From the NCBI RefSeq assembly GCF_030271535.1, contig NZ_JASCXJ010000007.1, positions 124,001 through 188,000 of the forward strand: a stretch of 64,000 nucleotides of DNA, read 5' to 3'. The stretch is from Nocardiopsis sp. ATB16-24. GTDB lineage: Bacteria; Actinomycetota; Actinomycetes; Streptosporangiales; Streptosporangiaceae. The notes under the pieces were generated by a model. It was not told the DNA's origin, did not search any database, and saw only the letters and a program-made list of their open reading frames with translations. Position 1 is the stretch's first letter. Every line of letters starts with the position of its first letter. The translations under genes were made by a program, and so were the position numbers. Shown in pieces: positions 41,747 through 50,430 of the stretch.

Positions 41747-43045
41747 ATGACGGATGTGGTGTGGCAGACGTGGGCGAGCACCCACCAGGCTCGGCCCAGG
41801 CGTACGGTGACCCCCGGCAGTGTCGCCCAGGTCACCGAGGCGGTCTCCTCGGCCGCCGCCGAGGGCCTACGGGTCCGCATGGTCGGTGCGGGGCACTCCT
41901 TCACCGACGTGGCGGTCACCGACGGTCTGCTGCTCTCCCCCACCTCCTTGACCCGCGTGCGCTCGGTCGACCCGTCCGCGGGCACCGCCACGGTCGAGGC
42001 GGGCCTTCCTCTGTGCGACTTCAACGACGTACTGGCCCGGCACGGCGTGGCCTTGGCCAACATGGGCGACATCGCCGTGCAGACGATGGCGGGCGCGGTG
42101 CAGACCGGCACCCACGGCACCGGGCGCGACACCGGTGGACTGGCCGACCAGGTGGTCGGCATGGAGATGGTGCTCGCCGACGGCTCGGTGGTGGAGTGCT
42201 CCGCCGACGAGGAACCCGACCTGTTCCATGCGGCGCGGGTGGGTCTGGGCGCCTTCGGCGTGGTCACGGCCCTGACGATGGCGGTGCGCCCGGCGTTCCT
42301 GCTGCACGCTCGTGAGGAGCCCATGCCGCTGGAGGAGGTGCTGGAGCGCCTGCCCGAACTGCGTGCGGACAACGACCACTTCGAGTTCTTCTGGTTCCCG
42401 CACACCGGCAACACCAACACCAAACGCAACAACGTCAGCGCGGGACCGGCCCGGCCGTTGACGCCCTTCCGGGCCTGGCTGGACGATGAGTTCCTGTCCA
42501 ACACGCTCTTCGAGAGGGTCAACCGCGTGTGTCGTCGGTTCCCCGCCATGGTGCCCGCGGTGAACCACGTCAGTTCGCGGGCGCTGTCCGCGCGCGTCTA
42601 CACCGACGCCTCCTACCGGGTCTTCGCCTCGGTGCGCGACGTGCGTTTCGTGGAGATGGAGTACGCGATCCCCGTCGAGCACGTGGTGGACGTCCTGCGT
42701 GAGGCGCGCTCCATCCTGGAACGAGGCCGACATCGGGTGAGTTTCCCCGTCGAGGTGCGCTTCGCCCCGGCCGACGACGTGTGGCTGTCCACCGCCTACG
42801 GACGTGAGACGGCCTATGTGGCGGTGCACGTGTACCAGGGCACACCCCATGAGGCCTACTTCGCCGACATGGAGGCCCTCTTCACGTCCGTGGGAGGGCG
42901 TCCCCACTGGGGCAAGACGCACACTCGCGACCGTTCCTACCTGGAGAGCGTCTACCCGATGTTGGACGAGGCCATGGCGGTGCGCGAGCGGGTCGATCCC
43001 GGGCGTCGGTTCACCAACGCCTACCTGGACCGGGTCCTGGGCTGA
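41747..43045 (+). CDS. D-arabinono-1,4-lactone oxidase family FAD-binding protein
   Basis: 432-aa flavoprotein. The N-terminal FAD_binding_4 (PCMH/VAO) domain is at about residues 10-180: RMVGAGHSFTDVAVTDG, then NMGDIAVQTMAGAVQTGTHGTGRDTGG, the FAD pocket. The C-terminal ALO domain (about 190-430) ends in HWGKTHTRDRSYLESVYP with FTNAYLDRVLG. This matches the sugar-1,4-lactone oxidase group (L-gulono/D-arabinono-lactone). There is no signal peptide. ATG 41747 is clear. The physiological lactone is unknown. It diverges from ferrochelatase. Confidence 0.92.
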   Translation: MTDVVWQTWASTHQARPRRTVTPGSVAQVTEAVSSAAAEGLRVRMVGAGHSFTDVAVTDGLLLSPTSLTRVRSVDPSAGTATVEAGLPLCDFNDVLARHGVALANMGDIAVQTMAGAVQTGTHGTGRDTGGLADQVVGMEMVLADGSVVECSADEEPDLFHAARVGLGAFGVVTALTMAVRPAFLLHAREEPMPLEEVLERLPELRADNDHFEFFWFPHTGNTNTKRNNVSAGPARPLTPFRAWLDDEFLSNTLFERVNRVCRRFPAMVPAVNHVSSRALSARVYTDASYRVFASVRDVRFVEMEYAIPVEHVVDVLREARSILERGRHRVSFPVEVRFAPADDVWLSTAYGRETAYVAVHVYQGTPHEAYFADMEALFTSVGGRPHWGKTHTRDRSYLESVYPMLDEAMAVRERVDPGRRFTNAYLDRVLG

Positions 43046-43087
43046 GTCGCCGCCGGCGGAGTCCGGGGAGGGCGAGGACCGGCGGTC

Positions 43088-44002
43088 TCACCCCTCCGGT
43101 GGTGCGGCGGGGTCGGGAGCCGGAGCCGGGTCCGGTGCGGGAGCCTCTCCGCCCTGTTCCCCGCCCCCTGGAGCGGGAACCTGCTCGCCCGGGGCCTGGG
43201 GCTCCTCCACCGGCGGGTCCGCGGGTGTCGGAACGGTGTCGTCCCGGGCTCCGCCGCCCTCGGGTTCCTCCGGAGCGGGGGTCGGCCCCCCTTCCGTACC
43301 GGGGGCCTGTTCCTCCGGTCGTCCCGGGAGGACGTCGGGTCCCTCCGGCGGGGTGTCGGGCGCTTCCGGGCCCTCCTCGGGGTGGACGGGAGCGGAGACG
43401 CTGCCGCCGAACAGGGTGGGGGTGCTGGGCTCTTCGCTACCGCGCGTCCACGAGGTCAGCGAGCGTCCGGTGAAGAGTTCGAACACCAGGATCACCAGCA
43501 TCACCAGGATGAACACCACCGCGGCCGGAACGACCAGGGAGCGCCATCCGCGCCTCCCCTGGGGTTCGGAGGGCGGGTCCTGAACGTCGATGTCCCCGGT
43601 GACGGTGTCCCCGGCCGCCTCGGACGGCTCCCGTGTTCGCTCGACCTCGCTCGCCCGCCCGCTCCCGTGCCCCGCCTCCGTGTCGGAGGCGCTCTTGGCC
43701 CCCGTCAGGTGCGGGAGGGGCAGGCCGCCGCGGGCGGCGGCCTTCTCGGCCAGCTGTCTGGCCTGTTCGCCGCTGCGCGAGAACCAGTGCTGGAGCATGG
43801 GACTGACGAGGGTACTGAGCGTGGCCATGACGGCGGCACCGATGACCGTGCCGTACACGTTCAGGTAGGAGGCGGCGGTCGCGGCCGCCAGCGTGGCGGC
43901 GCCGGCCCCCGTGACCTGGGAGAAGCTCAGGCTGATCCGTTTCTTCTTGCCGCCTTCCTCCTCCTCTTCCTCCACGTCCTCATGATGTCCGGTTCGAGCC
44001 AT
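43088..44002 (-). CDS. Membrane protein with Pro/Glu-rich C-terminus
   Basis: 304 aa, not recognised beyond its topology. The acidic/basic N-terminus (EDVEEEEEEGGKKKR) precedes a hydrophobic region with TGAGAATLAAATAASYLNVYGTVIGAAVM, possibly one or two helices. Next come a helical linker (EQARQLAEKAAARGG), a disordered stretch, a clear transmembrane helix at about 155-177 (VVPAAVVFILVMLVILVFELF) and a roughly 125-residue Pro/Glu/Gly tail outside the membrane. The tail is of very low complexity. It may span the peptidoglycan. It is divergent from sepH across a long spacer and convergent with the oxidase gene. Its function is unknown. Confidence 0.75.
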   Translation of the reverse strand: MARTGHHEDVEEEEEEGGKKKRISLSFSQVTGAGAATLAAATAASYLNVYGTVIGAAVMATLSTLVSPMLQHWFSRSGEQARQLAEKAAARGGLPLPHLTGAKSASDTEAGHGSGRASEVERTREPSEAAGDTVTGDIDVQDPPSEPQGRRGWRSLVVPAAVVFILVMLVILVFELFTGRSLTSWTRGSEEPSTPTLFGGSVSAPVHPEEGPEAPDTPPEGPDVLPGRPEEQAPGTEGGPTPAPEEPEGGGARDDTVPTPADPPVEEPQAPGEQVPAPGGGEQGGEAPAPDPAPAPDPAAPPEG

Positions 44003-44583
44003 CCGACCCTCTCTTCGTCGACCGTGCCCGGGGATGGCGCAGGGGCATGCCGGGAGTCGCCGGGCACGGGATGGGCGTGTGGCGGGGCAGATGACCCCAC
44101 AAGCACCAAAGGGGACGTTTCCCCCATAGAGGGATAACTCAGACCAAGGCGACAAGGTTCCGGTAACACCATCAAATAAGAATCATCACCCTTTGGCGAA
44201 CCTCGGCGTGTCGAGTTGCGCACCAGAGAATCCCAGCAACCGAAGAACATGCCGAGATCGGAGTTTTTCCCAGGCCTGGGGTGATTCGAGGTGCGCGGGA
44301 TACCATCACGGCGGAGCCTTCGCACGGGATCTGCGACATTCCCCCGCGATCGCTCCCGGTCGGTGAAGGGTCGGCGTGTCAAGATTGGCAACGAAGAGCG
44401 ACCGTGAGGGCTCCGGGACACCCGGGGCATCTCCCACCGCGGCACGCGCCGCGGATCGGGAGGCGGGCACAGTTCGGACATGCCGGACGCGGTAGTGGCC
44501 GAACAGTTGTCGGCCGACCAGACTTGGAGAACGCGGGGGCCGGTCTCGGGACCTGCCCTCGACGGGACGCGAAAGGGAGGGCG
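44003..44583. other. Gene-free divergent region upstream of sepH
   Basis: 581 bp with AT-richer DNA near 44160-44240 that probably carries both promoters. An ORF reading into sepH from 44281 has atypical codons and is not called. No hairpin or repeat of note was seen. Confidence 0.5.
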
Positions 44584-45864
44584 ATGCACGAGCTTCGCCT
44601 CGTGGCCGTGAGCGAGGACGGCACCTACCTGGTGCTCGCCAGCGCCGGCCGTGGAACCCGTTTCACGCTGCCCGTCGACGACCGCCTCCGCGCCGCAGTA
44701 CGCGGCCAGTTCTCCCGGCTCGGCCAGTACGAGATCGAAGTGGAGAATCCGTTGCGCCCCAAGGAAATCCAGGCCCGTATCCGGTCCGGCGAAACCGCGG
44801 AGGCCATCTCCGAGATCTCCGGTATACCGATCGAACGGGTCCGCTGGTTCGAGGGCCCTGTCCTCCAGGAACGCGAGTACATCGCCCAGCAGGCCCAGCG
44901 CGCCAGTGTGCGCGCCGACGGCGACGCCGCTCCGGGAACCTCCCTGGAGGAGTTGGTCACCAAGCGGATCGGCGCCCACCAACTGGAGACCGGTGATGCG
45001 GTGTGGGACTCGTGGAGGCGCGAGGACCGCACATGGCAGATCAAGCTCGTCTTTCTGCACGGCGGTGAGGAACGCGTCGCCCACTGGCTGTACGAACCCA
45101 GACACAACACCGTCACCCCGGCCGACGAGGAGGCCGCCCGGTTCTCCTCCCCCGGTCCCGAACCCGCGCCCGCCCCCGGTGCGAACGTGACCCCCTTCGC
45201 ACCACGCCGTACCGAGGCCGGCGCCGACCCGTCACGTCCCGACCCCCGTCCCGAACCTCGATCGGACCGCTCCGCGCCCGGGGGCCTGCTCGCCGACACG
45301 CCCCTGGGAGAGCCGATGCGTCCCGCGCGGGCCTCCCGTTCGGGACCTCTGCACAGAGCCGAGCCCGCGCCCTCCGAACGCCACCCGGCCCAGCACGGGG
45401 AGACCCGGAGCGCCGAGGCGTACGTGGAGGGCGAGCACTCCCCGTCCCCGGCCGAACCCGCCCCGTACCAGCGCCCCGAACCCGCGGAGCGGCTCCGTCG
45501 GCGACCGGAGGCCGAGCAGTGGGTCCGGCCCACGGTGGGCGCCGAACCGGTGGAGCGTCCTCGACGGCCCGAGCGTCGTCCCGTCTCCGACCGGCCCCTG
45601 GAGACCCGGAGCACGCGAGCCGTCGACCCCGAGATCGCCCCTCCCGCCGGGGAGACGCCTCCGCGTCCGGCGCCGCGTCGCCGCCGGGCCACCATCGACC
45701 TCAACGACAACGGCGCCCCGCGTCGTGCCGCGGACCAGCCCGCGGTCCCGGCCACCGCCCACGCGGCCGACGACGGCGCCGCGGCCAAGCGCAAGGGACG
45801 CGGTCGTCGCGCCTCGGTGCCCTCATGGGACGAGATCATGTTCGGTTCCAAGAAGGACGAGTAG
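44584..45864 (+). CDS. sepH: Septation protein SepH
   Basis: 426-aa actinobacterial cell-division protein that stimulates FtsZ assembly. The N-terminal DUF3071 domain (about 1-165) begins MHELRLVAVSEDGTYLVL. It includes the helix-turn-helix-like part RPKEIQARIRSGETAEAISEISGIPIERVRWFEGPVLQER and ends in WQIKLVFLHGGEERVAHWLYEP. The remaining 250 residues are disordered, Pro/Arg/Glu-rich and poorly conserved, with a basic C-terminal segment (AKRKGRGRRASVPSWDEIMFG) as in other SepH proteins. ATG 44584 has GGGAGG closely upstream. It is monocistronic and followed by a strong hairpin. Confidence 0.93.
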   Translation: MHELRLVAVSEDGTYLVLASAGRGTRFTLPVDDRLRAAVRGQFSRLGQYEIEVENPLRPKEIQARIRSGETAEAISEISGIPIERVRWFEGPVLQEREYIAQQAQRASVRADGDAAPGTSLEELVTKRIGAHQLETGDAVWDSWRREDRTWQIKLVFLHGGEERVAHWLYEPRHNTVTPADEEAARFSSPGPEPAPAPGANVTPFAPRRTEAGADPSRPDPRPEPRSDRSAPGGLLADTPLGEPMRPARASRSGPLHRAEPAPSERHPAQHGETRSAEAYVEGEHSPSPAEPAPYQRPEPAERLRRRPEAEQWVRPTVGAEPVERPRRPERRPVSDRPLETRSTRAVDPEIAPPAGETPPRPAPRRRRATIDLNDNGAPRRAADQPAVPATAHAADDGAAAKRKGRGRRASVPSWDEIMFGSKKDE

Positions 45865-45884
45865 GCACCGGCCCGTCGCCACGT

Positions 45885-45920
45885 CCGGGGCGGTCGCACC
45901 CGAGGGTGCGACCGCCCCGG
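45885..45920. terminator. 16-bp perfect stem at convergent sepH/PH-domain gene ends
   Basis: CCGGGGCGGTCGCACC (45885-45900) is fully complementary to 45905-45920, loop CGAG. Confidence 0.75.
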
Positions 45921-45948
45921 CGCGTGCGGGTCCGCTCCCGCCCCGTCC

Positions 45949-47817
45949 TCACGACCTCGACGGGGGCCGGACGGCATCACGCTCCGCCGTCCCACCCTCC
46001 GAAGAGGGGTCGATCAGGAAGGGACGCACCATCTCGGGCGTGACCCGCCCGGCGAAGGCCACCGAAGCCGCCAGTGAGGCGTCCTGGGCGGTGTAGCCTC
46101 CCAGCCCCGCCCCCACGGTGACCTGGAGGTCCGCCAGGCCCGAACGGCGCTGGAAGAGGGTCTGGGTCCATCTCCACCCGATCACCGCCGAACGTTCCAC
46201 CGTCGCCTGCTGTCGGCGCAGTGAACCCGAGCGCACGCTCACGCGTTCGCCGTCGTAGCCGTGCCCCAGGGAACGGTAGCGGTCCACGCCCAAGGGGATG
46301 CCCAGAACGCCCAGGAACGCGGACACCCAGGCCAGCCAGGTCACCTCCATGGCCAGGGAGACCACCAGGACCAGCACGAAGGGGCCCACCGAGCGCGTCA
46401 GGCGACGGTACAACGCCGCGCGCGGGTGGCGCCGCAGAACCCCCCGGAACAGGGCCAGGGCACGGTCCACGACCTGTTCGACCCTCGCGCGCCGACCGGT
46501 CGGCAGCAGCACCGCGCGGTTGGCGGCGTCCCCCAGTCCCGTGACGATGGCCCGCAGCCGTACCGCACCACGGGTACGTTCCAGGGGGTTGTCCAGGAGC
46601 TCGTACCCGCGGATGCGTCGCTTCTCCAACGTCACGCTACGGCGGGTGAACAGACCACGCTCGGCGACCAGGGAGCCGTCCCTCTCCTTCAGCGTGAAGC
46701 CCCAGTGGGTGAGGGAGTAGGAGATCACCGCGAACACCGGCATCAGCAGGACCAGCACGCCGACCAGGACCGCCGCGAGGACCGTCAGGAACCCGCGGTC
46801 GGAGGCGGTCACCCAGTCCACGAGGTAGTCGGTGGCCAGCTCGCCCGCGGTCTGCTGGACCATGCCGAACAGGGTGGCCAGGACCACGAAGGGGGTCAAC
46901 AGGTACCCCAGGCTCAGCGCCCCGTACAAGTACCACGAGTGCGGCATGGTGAAGTGGGTGACGGTCCCGTCCCCTCCGGCGGGCTCGACCCCGTGGGGGT
47001 CCGTTTCCGTCCGCTCCTCGCTCGGATCGGGCCGCGACTCGGGTCCCTCACCGGTGAGCACCGCCTTGCGGTGCAGCAGCACCCGTCGCAGCCGGTCGGC
47101 CTCGGCCGTCTCCACGGCGTCGAGTTTGCCGTCCTCACCGGCGCCCACCGCCCCCGAGGCCGCCTCGATACGGACCACGGCCACGCCGAGCAGCCGGTGC
47201 AGGAGCGTACTGGTGACGTCCACACCGCGTACCCGCTCCAGGGGGATGGTGCGCTGAGAGCGGCGGACGAGCCCCCTGCGTATCTCCAACCGGTCTTCGC
47301 CGACCTCGTAGCGGGTGGTCTGCCAGGCGACGAATCCGCCCACCAACAGGGCCACGACGGTCACGCCGGTGGCGGCCAGCACCCAGGCGTTGAAGCCGCC
47401 GAGCACCAGACCCGCCACGATCGGCAGCAGCAGACCCCGGAGCTGGTTGATGGGACCGACGACCATGCTACGGGGGCTGAGTCGACGCGCGCGCTCGACC
47501 ATCGGCGGGGGCGGAGCCGCCGCGTCCTGCCCCGACCACCAGTCGCGGGCGGGGCCCCAAGGGTCGGACCTCGCTCCCCCCGACTCCCGCGCGTCGGCGC
47601 CGGGCGCCGTGCCACCGGTGGGGACCTCCCCTTCCCCCAGGTGGGCCTCCCGCCACGGGGAGCCGTGGTCGGGTGCTCCCGGCGGCCACCCCGGATACCG
47701 GTGGGCCGGTTCTCCTCCGGTGCGGCCCGGTCCTTCGGACGCGCTCCCGGGAGCGACCCAGCCGCCCTCCTCGTCCCGGGTCGGGTTCTGGTCGTTCTCG
47801 GCGTTCTCTTCGCTCAT
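45949..47817 (-). CDS. Bacterial PH (bPH2) domain membrane protein, YdbT type
   Basis: 622-aa protein with a disordered N-terminus (about 1-110). Three modules follow, each a membrane hairpin plus a bPH2 domain: VGPINQLRGLLLPIVAGLVLGGFNAWVL then TTRYEVGEDRLEIRRGLVRRSQRTIPLERVRGVDV, later FTLKERDGSLVAERGLFTRRSVTLEKRRIRGYEL, and finally GERVSVRSGSLRRQQATVERSAVIGWRW. This is the multi-domain YdbT-like partner of the adjacent YdbS-like protein. Its function is unknown; such pairs have been linked to envelope stress or resistance to secreted peptides. ATG 47817 overlaps the upstream stop (TGATG), so both are co-translated. Confidence 0.88.
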   Translation of the reverse strand: MSEENAENDQNPTRDEEGGWVAPGSASEGPGRTGGEPAHRYPGWPPGAPDHGSPWREAHLGEGEVPTGGTAPGADARESGGARSDPWGPARDWWSGQDAAAPPPPMVERARRLSPRSMVVGPINQLRGLLLPIVAGLVLGGFNAWVLAATGVTVVALLVGGFVAWQTTRYEVGEDRLEIRRGLVRRSQRTIPLERVRGVDVTSTLLHRLLGVAVVRIEAASGAVGAGEDGKLDAVETAEADRLRRVLLHRKAVLTGEGPESRPDPSEERTETDPHGVEPAGGDGTVTHFTMPHSWYLYGALSLGYLLTPFVVLATLFGMVQQTAGELATDYLVDWVTASDRGFLTVLAAVLVGVLVLLMPVFAVISYSLTHWGFTLKERDGSLVAERGLFTRRSVTLEKRRIRGYELLDNPLERTRGAVRLRAIVTGLGDAANRAVLLPTGRRARVEQVVDRALALFRGVLRRHPRAALYRRLTRSVGPFVLVLVVSLAMEVTWLAWVSAFLGVLGIPLGVDRYRSLGHGYDGERVSVRSGSLRRQQATVERSAVIGWRWTQTLFQRRSGLADLQVTVGAGLGGYTAQDASLAASVAFAGRVTPEMVRPFLIDPSSEGGTAERDAVRPPSRS

Positions 47818-48410
47818 CAGGTCGCGTCGTCTCGCAGTGTCCCGGCGCGTACGGCCAGTTCCTCGCTCAGTCGGCGGGCCTCTTCCGCGTCCAGCCCCTC
47901 GATCGTGGACGACCCGGCGTAGGAGGCGGTCTGTACCTCCAACGTCGCCACGTCGAACACACGCTCAAGCCACCCCTGGGTGTGGTCGACCGTCTGGAGT
48001 CGGTTGACCGGGACCAGCTGCCAGGACCTGCTGACCCAGCCGGTCCGGGTGTAGATGACGTCGTCGGTCACCTCCCACCGGTGGACGCGGTAACGCCATG
48101 AGGGCACGATCGCCACCTTCGACAGCGCGTAGACCAGGTAGAGGACCGGCAGAAGCCAGGCCCTGTCCTTCGCCCACGTCGGAATCCATCCCCAGGGCAG
48201 GGTCGAGGCTCCCCATGCCAGGGCGGAGAACAACGCCAGGGTGAGGACGCTGCCGAAGAGCAGGCGGAGGGTCCACACCCCCACCGCGCGTCCGCTCACA
48301 CGACGTTCCGGCGGGCGCAGCAGAGCGGTCTCCTCCGGGGCGGATCCGGGGGATCGCGGCTCCTCACCGGGTCCTGGAGCGGCATCGTAAGGCGGCGGGG
48401 TGTTCGTCAC
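47817..48410 (-). CDS. Bacterial PH (bPH2) domain membrane protein, YdbS type
   Basis: 197-aa protein. A disordered first ~45 residues precede two membrane helices (LRLLFGSVLTLALFSALAWGAST and WLLPVLYLVYALSKVAIV) and one cytosolic bPH2 domain (WRYRVHRWEVTDDVIYTRTGWVSRSWQLVPVNRLQTVDH, then GLDAEEARRLSEEL). GTG 48410 is the most likely start; in-frame upstream sequence is Arg-rich. It is the first gene of the YdbS/YdbT pair, which acts as a membrane complex. Confidence 0.86.
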   Translation of the reverse strand: MTNTPPPYDAAPGPGEEPRSPGSAPEETALLRPPERRVSGRAVGVWTLRLLFGSVLTLALFSALAWGASTLPWGWIPTWAKDRAWLLPVLYLVYALSKVAIVPSWRYRVHRWEVTDDVIYTRTGWVSRSWQLVPVNRLQTVDHTQGWLERVFDVATLEVQTASYAGSSTIEGLDAEEARRLSEELAVRAGTLRDDAT

Positions 48411-48555
48411 GTGCCCGAGTCTAGGGGCTGCGGCGGCGGGGCCACCGCCCACATGGGACTGACGGCCCACGGACGGGAAGGCACAGGTCCTTGTCAGCGT
48501 TCTGTCAGACCACTTCGCCACACTTGAGGACAGACGTTGACATAGGGAGGACCAC

Positions 48556-49524
48556 ATGACTGACGCCATCCGCGCGGAGGGTCTGGTCAAGCAGTTCAAG
48601 GGCGAACGGGCCCTGGACGGTGTGGACCTGACCGCCAGGACGGGGGCGGTGTTGGGCGTCCTGGGTCCCAACGGATCCGGCAAGACCACCACCGTGCGCA
48701 TTCTGGCCACCCTGCTGCGCCCGGACGCGGGACACGCCGAGGTCGGGGGGTTCGACGTGGTACGCAGGCCCCACGAGGTGCGTCGCCTGATCGGGTTGAC
48801 CGGACAGTACGCGGCGGTCGACGAGGATCTGACCGGTACCCAGAACCTGGTGCTCATCGCACGTCTGCTGGGACTGGACCGGGCCGGTGCCCGTACGCGC
48901 GCGGCCGAGCTGCTGGAGCGCTTCGGGCTCACCGACGCCGCCGACCGCCCCGTCAAGACCTACTCCGGCGGTATGCGCCGGCGGCTGGACCTGTCCGCGA
49001 GCCTGGTCGGACGGCCGTCTTTGCTGTATCTGGACGAACCCACCACCGGCCTCGACCCGCACAGCCGCAACGGCCTGTGGGACGTGGTGCGCGGGCTGGT
49101 CGAGGACGGGGTGACCGTGCTGCTGACCACCCAGTACCTGGAGGAGGCCGACCAATTGGCCGACGACCTGGTGGTCCTCGACCACGGCCGGGTGATCAGC
49201 ACGGGCACCCCCGAGGAGCTGAAGAACCGGGCGGGCAAGCAGGTGTTGGAGATGCGCACCGTCGACACCGGCCGGCTACCGCTGGCCACCAAGATCATCG
49301 AGGCGGTGACCAGCACTCCGGCGACCTCCGACGGGGTGCTCACCAGCGTCCCGGTCACCGACGCGGGGATCCTGCCCGAGGTGGTGCGCCGCTTGGACGA
49401 GCAGGGTGTGGCGGTCGCCGAGCTGTCGTTGCGCAAACCCAGCCTGGACGAGGTGTTCCTCGCCCTGACCGGACGCACCGCCGAGGAACAGAGCACGGAC
49501 ACGACCGTCCGGGAAGGGGCATGA
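48556..49524 (+). CDS. Daunorubicin-resistance-type ABC transporter ATP-binding protein (DrrA-like)
   Basis: 322-aa ATPase. Walker A is GPNGSGKTTTV, the Q-loop is LTGQYAAVDEDLTG, the signature is YSGGMRRRLDL, Walker B is LLYLDEPTTGLD, and the switch His is in LLTTQYLEEAD. The C-terminal extension (about 220-310) is the DUF4162-like DrrA tail (LEMRTVDTGRLP, LRKPSLDEVFLALTGR). ATG 48556 has GGGAGGA about 5 nt upstream. Its stop overlaps the permease start (ATGA). Together they form a two-component exporter for drugs or lipids. Confidence 0.93.
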   Translation: MTDAIRAEGLVKQFKGERALDGVDLTARTGAVLGVLGPNGSGKTTTVRILATLLRPDAGHAEVGGFDVVRRPHEVRRLIGLTGQYAAVDEDLTGTQNLVLIARLLGLDRAGARTRAAELLERFGLTDAADRPVKTYSGGMRRRLDLSASLVGRPSLLYLDEPTTGLDPHSRNGLWDVVRGLVEDGVTVLLTTQYLEEADQLADDLVVLDHGRVISTGTPEELKNRAGKQVLEMRTVDTGRLPLATKIIEAVTSTPATSDGVLTSVPVTDAGILPEVVRRLDEQGVAVAELSLRKPSLDEVFLALTGRTAEEQSTDTTVREGA

Positions 49525-50360
49525 GCATGGGTGCCGTGTCGACACGGGCACAACCGGAGCACACGCGGTGGGCATCCACCGTCCCTGAGCGGATCGGCCC
49601 GTTGAGCACCGTGCAGAACGGTCTGCAACTGGCCTGGCGTAGCGTCCTGAAGATCAAGGCCAACCCCGAAGAGGTCTTCGGGCTGATGTTGCAGCCGGTC
49701 ATGTTCGTGACCCTGTTCGTCTTCGTCTTCGGGCAGGCGATGATGGGGGACTGGCAGAGCTACCGGGACTTCCTGATGCCCGGCATCATCGCCCAGTCGG
49801 TCATCTTCGCCACTTTGGGCACGGGCTTCTCACTGAGCCAGGACGTGGAGAAGGGCATCTTCGACCGTTTCCGGTCGCTTCCCATCGCCCGCTCGGCGCC
49901 GCTGACGGGGGCCATCCTCGGTGACCTGGTCCGGTACACGATCACCGTGGTGATGGTGCTGTTGGTCGGCCTCCTCATCGGTTTCCGCCCCGAGGGCGGA
50001 GTGGCCGGTGTGGTCGTGGCCGCGGCCTTGGTCCTGCTGTTCGCCTTCGCGCTGTGCTGGATGTCGGCCTTCGTGGGCATGATCGTACGCACCCCGATGG
50101 CGGTACAGGCGTTCGGGATGATCCTGATGTTCCCGCTCACCTTCAGCAGTTCGGCGTTCGTCAGCCCCGACGACATGCCCGGCTGGCTACGGGTGGTGGC
50201 CGCCAACAACCCGGTCACCCACGTCGTGGACGCCATGCGCGGCCTGATGCTGGACACGGGCGGGGTGGCCGGCTCCGTGCTGTGGACGGTGGTGTGGGCC
50301 GCCATCATCACCGCGGTCTTCTTCCCGCTGGCCGTGTGGGCCTACCGGCGGCGCACCTGA
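49521..50360 (+). CDS. ABC-2 type permease (DrrB-like)
   Basis: 279-aa membrane permease with six hydrophobic helices, partner of the DrrA-like ATPase. The coupling region is NPEEVFGLMLQPVMFVTLFVFVFG. The typical loop LSQDVEKGIFDRFRSLPIARSAPLTG and the C-terminal SSAFVSPDDMPGWLRVVAANNPVTHVVDAMRGL are family signatures of DrrB-type exporters. ATG 49521 overlaps the ATPase stop by 4 nt; a second ATG at 49527 is possible. The substrate is unknown. Neither the adjacent AfsR-type regulator nor the cassette at 12-26 kb proves a link. Confidence 0.92.
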   Translation: MSMGAVSTRAQPEHTRWASTVPERIGPLSTVQNGLQLAWRSVLKIKANPEEVFGLMLQPVMFVTLFVFVFGQAMMGDWQSYRDFLMPGIIAQSVIFATLGTGFSLSQDVEKGIFDRFRSLPIARSAPLTGAILGDLVRYTITVVMVLLVGLLIGFRPEGGVAGVVVAAALVLLFAFALCWMSAFVGMIVRTPMAVQAFGMILMFPLTFSSSAFVSPDDMPGWLRVVAANNPVTHVVDAMRGLMLDTGGVAGSVLWTVVWAAIITAVFFPLAVWAYRRRT

Positions 50361-50387
50361 GACGAACCGTCACCATCGACGAGCAGA

Positions 50388-50415
50388 GGTCGCCGGGCCC
50401 CGAGGCCCGGCGACC
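50388..50415. terminator. 12-bp perfect stem at convergent drrB/AfsR gene ends
   Basis: GGTCGCCGGGCC (50388-50399) pairs with GGCCCGGCGACC (50404-50415), loop CCGA. Confidence 0.7.
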
Positions 50416-50430
50416 CCACCGTGGGACGGC